Shown here: positions 59,753 to 64,000 of the stretch, piece by piece
Layout of the letters: each line of letters opens with the position of its first letter
Numbering within the stretch: the first letter of the stretch is position 1
Source of the DNA: Mobiluncus sp963511525
Lineage (GTDB): Bacteria > Actinomycetota > Actinomycetes > Actinomycetales > Actinomycetaceae
Length of the DNA: 64,000 nucleotides
Direction: 5' to 3'
Assembly (NCBI RefSeq): GCF_963511525.1
Contig: NZ_CAUPIY010000004.1
Span: 124,001 to 188,000 of the forward strand
Notes under the pieces: model-generated
What the model was told of the DNA's origin: nothing
The model's database searches: none
Seen by the model: only the letters and a program-made list of their open reading frames with translations
Position numbers and translations under genes: made by a program

Positions 59753-61083
59753 GTACCGAGAGCACTCCCGCCCCGGATACGCTGACCGGTGGTGCTGCCG
59801 CGGGAACCGCGCAGGCCAGCCCGGCTCCCAGCGCGTCCCCGCAGGATCAAAAACAGATTGAGTTCTTTGCGGAGGACAGCAACCAGGCGGACGGTATCGA
59901 GGTTGGCGGCGGTTTCAGCTGCTCTGACCTGTCGATGCGCCGACTGCTGGTCATGGCTGCGGTGTCTCCTGAGAACAGCACCGACCCGGTCGATATCGCC
60001 CTTAAGAACTCCCTGCGCTACCGGTTCCGCCACGGCGCCCCGAATGTCGACATTCCCGCCGCGGACTTCGATCCCCCGCAGGAACGCCGCTATTCCCTGG
60101 CACGTATCGCTGACATGAAACGTACCAAGACGGGCGAATCCAGACCGACCGTGATTGCGCGCGGCGATTTGGAATCCGTCATGAACGTGGCCCAACCCAA
60201 ACGCGCTCAACGTACCCTGCTGCGCAAGAACGCCCAGATGGCGGGCTCGCGCGGCTACCGCTGCCTGGGGGTCGCCACCGCTACCGTGGATGAAAACGGT
60301 GAGCTCAGCCCGTTCCAGATGGAAGGTTTCGTCAACGTCCGCCCGGTCGGCACCGGCCTGCAGGGCGGCGATTTGACCCCCACCACGGAGGACTGGGTTC
60401 GCTTGAGCGTATGGTCTGCAAGCCTGCGTTTCCTGCACTGGCTGAACGTATTGTTGATTGTGATGCTGTCCATCACCGGGTACTACATCATGGATCCGTT
60501 CTTTGGCGATACGTTCTTCCGCGGCATCGAAATCGGCTACCTGATGGGGATTATGCGGTTTATCCACTTCACCTGTGGGTTCACCTGGATGGCGGTCGGC
60601 GCGGTTCGGGTGTTTATTGCCTTCTTTTCCAAGGACCGCTATATGCGCTGGGAAACGTTCTGGCCGTTAAAGAAAAAGCAAGATTGGAAACATCTGGGCG
60701 AGACGTTGGGGTTCTACCTGTTCCTGCGCAAGGAATGCCCGCTGTACGTGGCGCACAACCCGCTCCAGCAGCTCACCTACACCTCGATCTATGTCCTGGG
60801 AGCTATCCAGATGGTCGTTGGCCTGGCGCTTTACGCTTTGCCGCACCGCTACGAGGGCCTGTTCTGGCAGATTATGGCTCTCCCGAACGACTGGATAGGT
60901 ATTCCGCAAATGCGGCTGATTCATGCCGCCATCATGTTCCTGTTCTGGGGTTTCGTGATTGCGCACATCTATCTGGCTTTCCGCGCGGATTCCCTGGAAC
61001 GTCACGGTGGTATCTCGGCTATGATTTCCGGCGGCGTGTGGATGCGCCGCACATCAAAGCCGGTTGACGCCCCCGAACTGTAG
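59749..61083 (+). CDS. hyaC: Hydrogenase cytochrome b subunit with N-terminal P-type-ATPase N-domain-like module
   Basis: 444 residues. The C-terminal half (about 225-440) is a four-helix Ni/Fe-hydrogenase cytochrome b with His-bearing helices (LRFLHWLNVLLI, MRFIHFTCGFTW, MRLIHAAIMFLFWGFVIAHIYLAF) that bind haem and pass electrons to quinone. Residues about 60-200 are extra. FDPPQERRYSLARI, VIARGDLESVMNVA and RGYRCLGVATATV match, in order, the FDSERKRMS, KGAPE-type and GLRVLAVA blocks of the nucleotide-binding domain of P-type ATPases. The phosphorylation motif DKTGT is absent. Alanine/proline-rich N-terminus (1-35). The fusion is in frame and uninterrupted. Confidence 0.9.
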   Translation: MSTESTPAPDTLTGGAAAGTAQASPAPSASPQDQKQIEFFAEDSNQADGIEVGGGFSCSDLSMRRLLVMAAVSPENSTDPVDIALKNSLRYRFRHGAPNVDIPAADFDPPQERRYSLARIADMKRTKTGESRPTVIARGDLESVMNVAQPKRAQRTLLRKNAQMAGSRGYRCLGVATATVDENGELSPFQMEGFVNVRPVGTGLQGGDLTPTTEDWVRLSVWSASLRFLHWLNVLLIVMLSITGYYIMDPFFGDTFFRGIEIGYLMGIMRFIHFTCGFTWMAVGAVRVFIAFFSKDRYMRWETFWPLKKKQDWKHLGETLGFYLFLRKECPLYVAHNPLQQLTYTSIYVLGAIQMVVGLALYALPHRYEGLFWQIMALPNDWIGIPQMRLIHAAIMFLFWGFVIAHIYLAFRADSLERHGGISAMISGGVWMRRTSKPVDAPEL

Positions 61084-61093
61084 AAAGGTTTAG

Positions 61094-61726
61094 ATGGCTC
61101 AAAAGCCTGCCGCGATTACGCCAGCGGATCGTTCCGCTGAGTGTTCCCATTCACCAGACGCCCCGGACCAGCTCGATGGTCAAGTTCCGTTGCCGGATAT
61201 TTCCGACGTCGACCCCACCGGCTGGGCCGGGGCGCGTTTTACCGTCCTGGCGGTGGGCAACCCGATCATGGGCGACGACGGTATCGGTCTAGAGATTTTG
61301 GCTGGCCTCCAGCAGCTCCTGCCCACCCGTCCCGCCTGGCAGGCTGCGCAAAAGGCCGGTGAGTTGGCTTTGCTGGAGGGCGGTACCGGCGGCATGGAGC
61401 TGGTGCCGGTGGTGCAGGAAGCTGCACAGCTGTTGATTCTGGATTCGGTAGCTCCCGGTAACGGACGTGCCCCCGGTCAAGCCCTGCATCTGAGCGGGGA
61501 TCATGTGCCGCGCCTGCTCTCCATGAAAATCTCGCCTCACCAGGTCGGTTTGCTCGATATTTTGACGTCGGCACGCCTGACCGGCAAGGAACCTCAAGTG
61601 CTCGAAGTCGTCGGGGTGGTCAGCGAAAACGTCGATTTGCGCCTGGGACTGACCGAGAGCGCCCGCAGTGGTATCCCTCGCGCGGTCGAACTCGCGGCGG
61701 AAATCCTCGATTCTTGGCTCAGTTGA
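61094..61726 (+). CDS. hyaD: Hydrogenase maturation endopeptidase, HyaD/HybD type
   Basis: 210 residues; trims the large-subunit C-terminus after nickel insertion. VGNPIMGDDGIGLEIL contains the nickel-sensing Glu, LLILDSVAPG the Asp, and KISPHQVGLLDIL the His. An N-terminal extension of about 45 residues precedes the usual start. GAAAGG site 6 bases before the ATG. Convergent with the second hypA. Confidence 0.94.
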   Translation: MAQKPAAITPADRSAECSHSPDAPDQLDGQVPLPDISDVDPTGWAGARFTVLAVGNPIMGDDGIGLEILAGLQQLLPTRPAWQAAQKAGELALLEGGTGGMELVPVVQEAAQLLILDSVAPGNGRAPGQALHLSGDHVPRLLSMKISPHQVGLLDILTSARLTGKEPQVLEVVGVVSENVDLRLGLTESARSGIPRAVELAAEILDSWLS

Positions 61727-61740
61727 GAGCCCAGAGCTGA

Positions 61741-62139
61741 CTACGCTGACTGTGACGGCTCCGCGGCGCTGTTGGCGTCCCCCGGCGCGGTGTCCCACTG
61801 CACCCAAGCGATTTTGAACTCACGCCCGTGAGTCAGGTTACCGGTCGGCATCCCGCATTCCGGGCAGGTCAGAGCAAAAAACTCATCGATGGGCACGTCC
61901 TTGGCGCAACGCGGACAGTAGACGCTGGCGGGAATGCTGGTGAGTTCCAGTTCTGCTTGGTCGCAGATACTGTCCTGCCGGGCGATGGGCCAGGAACCGT
62001 AGAGCGCCTCGGGAATCGCCCCCGACATGGTGCCAACCTCAAGCGCGACCTTTTCAACTCGGGTAACCTGGGAATCAGCCTGTGCGGCCGCCGTTTCGAC
62101 CGCCGCCACCACCGAAGTTAACAGCCCAAGTTCATGCAT
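61741..62139 (-). CDS. HypA/HybF family nickel chaperone (second copy)
   Basis: 132 residues starting MHELGLLTSV, keeping the nickel-binding His2; zinc cysteines CPRC and CPEC are present, with a longer loop between them than in the first copy. A hydrophilic C-terminal tail (DANSAAEPSQSA) is unusual. It differs clearly from the HypA at 55531, so it is an old paralogue or separately acquired gene. Divergent from the large-subunit-like gene with 23 bases between starts, possibly sharing its promoter region. Confidence 0.9.
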   Translation of the reverse strand: MHELGLLTSVVAAVETAAAQADSQVTRVEKVALEVGTMSGAIPEALYGSWPIARQDSICDQAELELTSIPASVYCPRCAKDVPIDEFFALTCPECGMPTGNLTHGREFKIAWVQWDTAPGDANSAAEPSQSA

Positions 62140-62162
62140 AAACTAATTGTCTCAGGAGAATC

Positions 62163-63416
62163 ATGAAAATCAATCTTGACGAAATCATCGACCCGATGGA
62201 GGGACGCATCGTCGTCACCCACGATTCTTCCGGCCACCCCCACGCCCGCTTTGACCTGCAGGGTTTGCCGCGGGTGGATGCCATGCTGGAGGGCCAGACC
62301 GCGCTCGAAGCCCTGAAAATGACCGAGCATCTGTGCGGGATTTGTCCGGTGGCGCATCATCTGGCTGGGACCCGGGCGCTAGATGTGTTGAGCGGTTTGC
62401 CCGCGATTGCTCCCGCGGCGCAGCTCACCCGCCGACTGCTGCACTACGGTTCTATCGTCGAGGCCCATTCGCTGCGGTTTTTAATGCAGGACCGCGAAGC
62501 CGGGGTGGCACTGAAACGGATATCGAAAAAGATGCTGGTCGCGGCCGGTTCTCCGGGTCATTTTCCGGCGACGGCAGTGCCCGGCGGGGTCAGCGTGTGG
62601 CCCATCACCCCGGCCTTGTGCGACCTGTCCGCAGACCTGGCCGCGGCGCGAGACATCGCCGAGCGCCTCTGCGATTCAGCATTAGCATCCCCTCCGGAAA
62701 CGGTCACGACCGGCGACTTTACCGGAGCAGACGTGGCGCTCATCGACGCTGACGGCGTCCCGGACGTGTTCGGAACCAGGGTCAGAGTGACGCGGGGCAC
62801 CAGCACGGTGGACGAGTTTGATGTCTCCCAGTGGAATGAGCGGGTCACGGAGGAAATTCCCGATTCCCCCGCCCCGCGGCCATACTTGCGGGCTGACGGA
62901 CCTGAAAAAGGGCTCTACCGGGTTGGGCCGGTCGCCCAGCTTTCTATCGGTACTTTGCCCACCCCGCGGGCGGCGGCGGCACAAGAGCGGTGGCTGACTG
63001 GCGCACGCGACGCTGCCGGGGCGCGTGCCATCATTACTTTGCACGTCTTGGAACGGACCGAAGCCTTAGTCCAGCAGCTCACTGAACTCGTGGAAGGCTC
63101 TGACCTGGGAGAACTCGTGGATCCGGCGACCGTGCAGTTCACGCCCGGTAGCGGAACGGGACTGGTGGACGGGCCGCGCGGCATCCTCGCCCACACCTAT
63201 ACGATTGGAGCCGACGGCACGATTCAAGCGGCCCGCATCCTCACGCCCACCGCCCAAAACGAACCCTGGCTGGCACAACTGCTGACCCAGGCTTATGCCC
63301 TAGACCAGGCACAACAGACCGGCGCTTGGGAACAATCCATTCGCGAAGCCGACCCCTGCCTACCCATCAGTTCCGCCCCTGCCGGACAGATGGGACTGAA
63401 AGTCGAAAACGTCTAG
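62163..63416 (+). CDS. Hydrogenase large-subunit-like protein lacking an L2 nickel ligand (probable maturation scaffold)
   Basis: 417 residues. L1-like motif HLCGICPVAHH (Cys58, Cys61) is intact, but the L2 region reads DPCLPISSAPAGQMG near the C-terminus: the second cysteine of DPCxxC is replaced (Ile), and no protease-site His follows. The N-terminal DPMEGRIVV is a degenerate DPxTRIEGH. There is no small-subunit partner for it in the window. Family knowledge: HupK/HoxV are large-subunit paralogues that act as scaffolds in cofactor assembly, and this protein could play that role. AGGAGA site. Confidence 0.8.
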   Translation: MKINLDEIIDPMEGRIVVTHDSSGHPHARFDLQGLPRVDAMLEGQTALEALKMTEHLCGICPVAHHLAGTRALDVLSGLPAIAPAAQLTRRLLHYGSIVEAHSLRFLMQDREAGVALKRISKKMLVAAGSPGHFPATAVPGGVSVWPITPALCDLSADLAAARDIAERLCDSALASPPETVTTGDFTGADVALIDADGVPDVFGTRVRVTRGTSTVDEFDVSQWNERVTEEIPDSPAPRPYLRADGPEKGLYRVGPVAQLSIGTLPTPRAAAAQERWLTGARDAAGARAIITLHVLERTEALVQQLTELVEGSDLGELVDPATVQFTPGSGTGLVDGPRGILAHTYTIGADGTIQAARILTPTAQNEPWLAQLLTQAYALDQAQQTGAWEQSIREADPCLPISSAPAGQMGLKVENV

Positions 63417-63476
63417 AATAGAGAGAGCGGGAGCGTTTCGTCAAAGATTCGCATCCCCGGTGGAAAGGATCCAGTC

Positions 63477-63704
63477 ATGTGCGTAGGAGTGCCCTGCCAG
63501 ATTTTGTCGATTACCCCCGGCGTGATGCCGATGGGACGCATCGACGTGGCTGGTCAAGTGCAAGATGCCTGCATGGCCTACGTTCCCGAAGCGCGGGTGG
63601 GCGATTATGTCCTGATTCAAAACGGGTTCGCGATGAACCTGCTAACCGCTGAGGAAGCTCAGGAATCCCTGGACACCTGGCGGGAACTGGGCATGATTTC
63701 CTAG
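63477..63704 (+). CDS. HypC/HybG family chaperone (second copy)
   Basis: 75 residues, beginning MCVGVPCQIL with the essential Cys2, and VGDYVLIQNGFAMNLL in the barrel core. It lies 60 bases after the large-subunit-like gene on the same strand. GGAAAGGA site. It may be dedicated to the paralogue next to it, as HybG and HypC divide work in E. coli. Confidence 0.93.
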   Translation: MCVGVPCQILSITPGVMPMGRIDVAGQVQDACMAYVPEARVGDYVLIQNGFAMNLLTAEEAQESLDTWRELGMIS

Positions 63705-63809
63705 CGTTTCAGCGTTTGGGCAGGGTCGGGGTGCCGGCCGCGGTGAAATCGGGATTTGCGTAGCAACTCGCAACAGCGCCAATTTTTATCAAACTTAGGC
63801 GCACCTGTG

Positions 63810-63815
63810 TAGAAT
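63810..63815 (+). promoter_or_regulatory. Candidate -10 element before the right-edge gene
   Basis: TAGAAT lies 40 bases before ATG 63855. No convincing -35 sequence is seen, so this is tentative. Confidence 0.3.
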
Positions 63816-63854
63816 AAATGCTAGGTTTTACCCGCACTCAAGTAAGGATTCATA

Positions 63855-64000
63855 ATGGCATGTTTTCTTGTTCCCACCGCTGAAGCTGTCGCGGTGACGG
63901 CTGTGAAAAAGCATCTCGCCCATAAAGCCAAGACCGGCGAAACCTCGGAAAAGGCCGAGCGCACCCTGATTTTGGTTCGCAAACTCAACTGGCTGACGAA
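63855..64000 (+). CDS. Conserved hypothetical protein, 5' part only (cut by window edge)
   Basis: ATG 63855 with an AAGGA site. The 48 visible residues begin MACFLVPTAEAVAVTAVKKHL and continue with a charged stretch then LILVRKLNWLT. This start resembles a family of short conserved membrane-associated proteins of unknown function seen in anaerobes (recalled, not checked). It is co-oriented with the hydrogenase accessory genes. Confidence 0.6.
   Translation, partial: MACFLVPTAEAVAVTAVKKHLAHKAKTGETSEKAERTLILVRKLNWLT

Overview
The window reads as a chromosomal segment of a moderately GC-rich actinobacterium. Supporting features are CarD, a GTP-type PEP carboxykinase, a two-gene MgtE-N/DUF1003 pair, a PIN-PhoH protein, a TrhA/isoprenyl-transferase/GreA neighbourhood, a TopA with repeated C-terminal modules and a lysine-rich tail, and a CRP/GlxR-type operator. 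The anaerobic traits (an oxygen-sensitive type of [NiFe] uptake hydrogenase) and the overall gene set suggest Actinomycetaceae, possibly Mobiluncus or a relative. That assignment is inference; no rRNA or tRNA gene was seen.

Layout. 0-13 kb: housekeeping genes (rlmB, cysS, azlCD, gpmA, carD, ispD). A minus-strand operon of two DUF1538 membrane proteins alternating with two PII-like proteins lies between carD and ispD. Around ispD and again before ychF lie two families of highly structured intergenic repeats. 13-23 kb: two MFS transporters, a lipoprotein, then a metal-sensing ArsR regulator divergent from a probable nickel/peptide ABC importer whose permease and both ATPases are fused into one polypeptide. 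Two decayed transporter duplications lie here. 23-45 kb: a CASTOR/POLLUX-type ion channel, a peroxiredoxin, an MFS exporter, topA, secreted and lipoproteins, pckG, purA, PIN-PhoH, isoprenyl transferase, trhA, greA, an acyltransferase, xseAB and ispH. 45-50 kb: ychF followed by a 3.6-kb island flanked by a duplication of the ychF 3' end. The island carries a CmtR-type regulator, a P1B heavy-metal ATPase and a broken luciferase-like monooxygenase gene.

50-64 kb: a complete [NiFe] hydrogenase locus with hypD, hypC, hypE, hypF, hypA, hypB, the small and large subunits, a cytochrome b subunit, a maturation protease, a second hypA, a large-subunit-like paralogue that has lost a nickel-ligand cysteine, and a second hypC. 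The nickel importer at 17-23 kb plausibly feeds this locus.

The most unusual items are the cytochrome b subunit, which carries an N-terminal module resembling the nucleotide-binding domain of P-type ATPases, and the large-subunit paralogue, which looks like a maturation scaffold. Next come the DUF1538/PII operon, the modular hairpin repeats, and the ychF-targeted island with recombinase-like arm repeats. All domain assignments are by eye from translated sequence; no database search was run.
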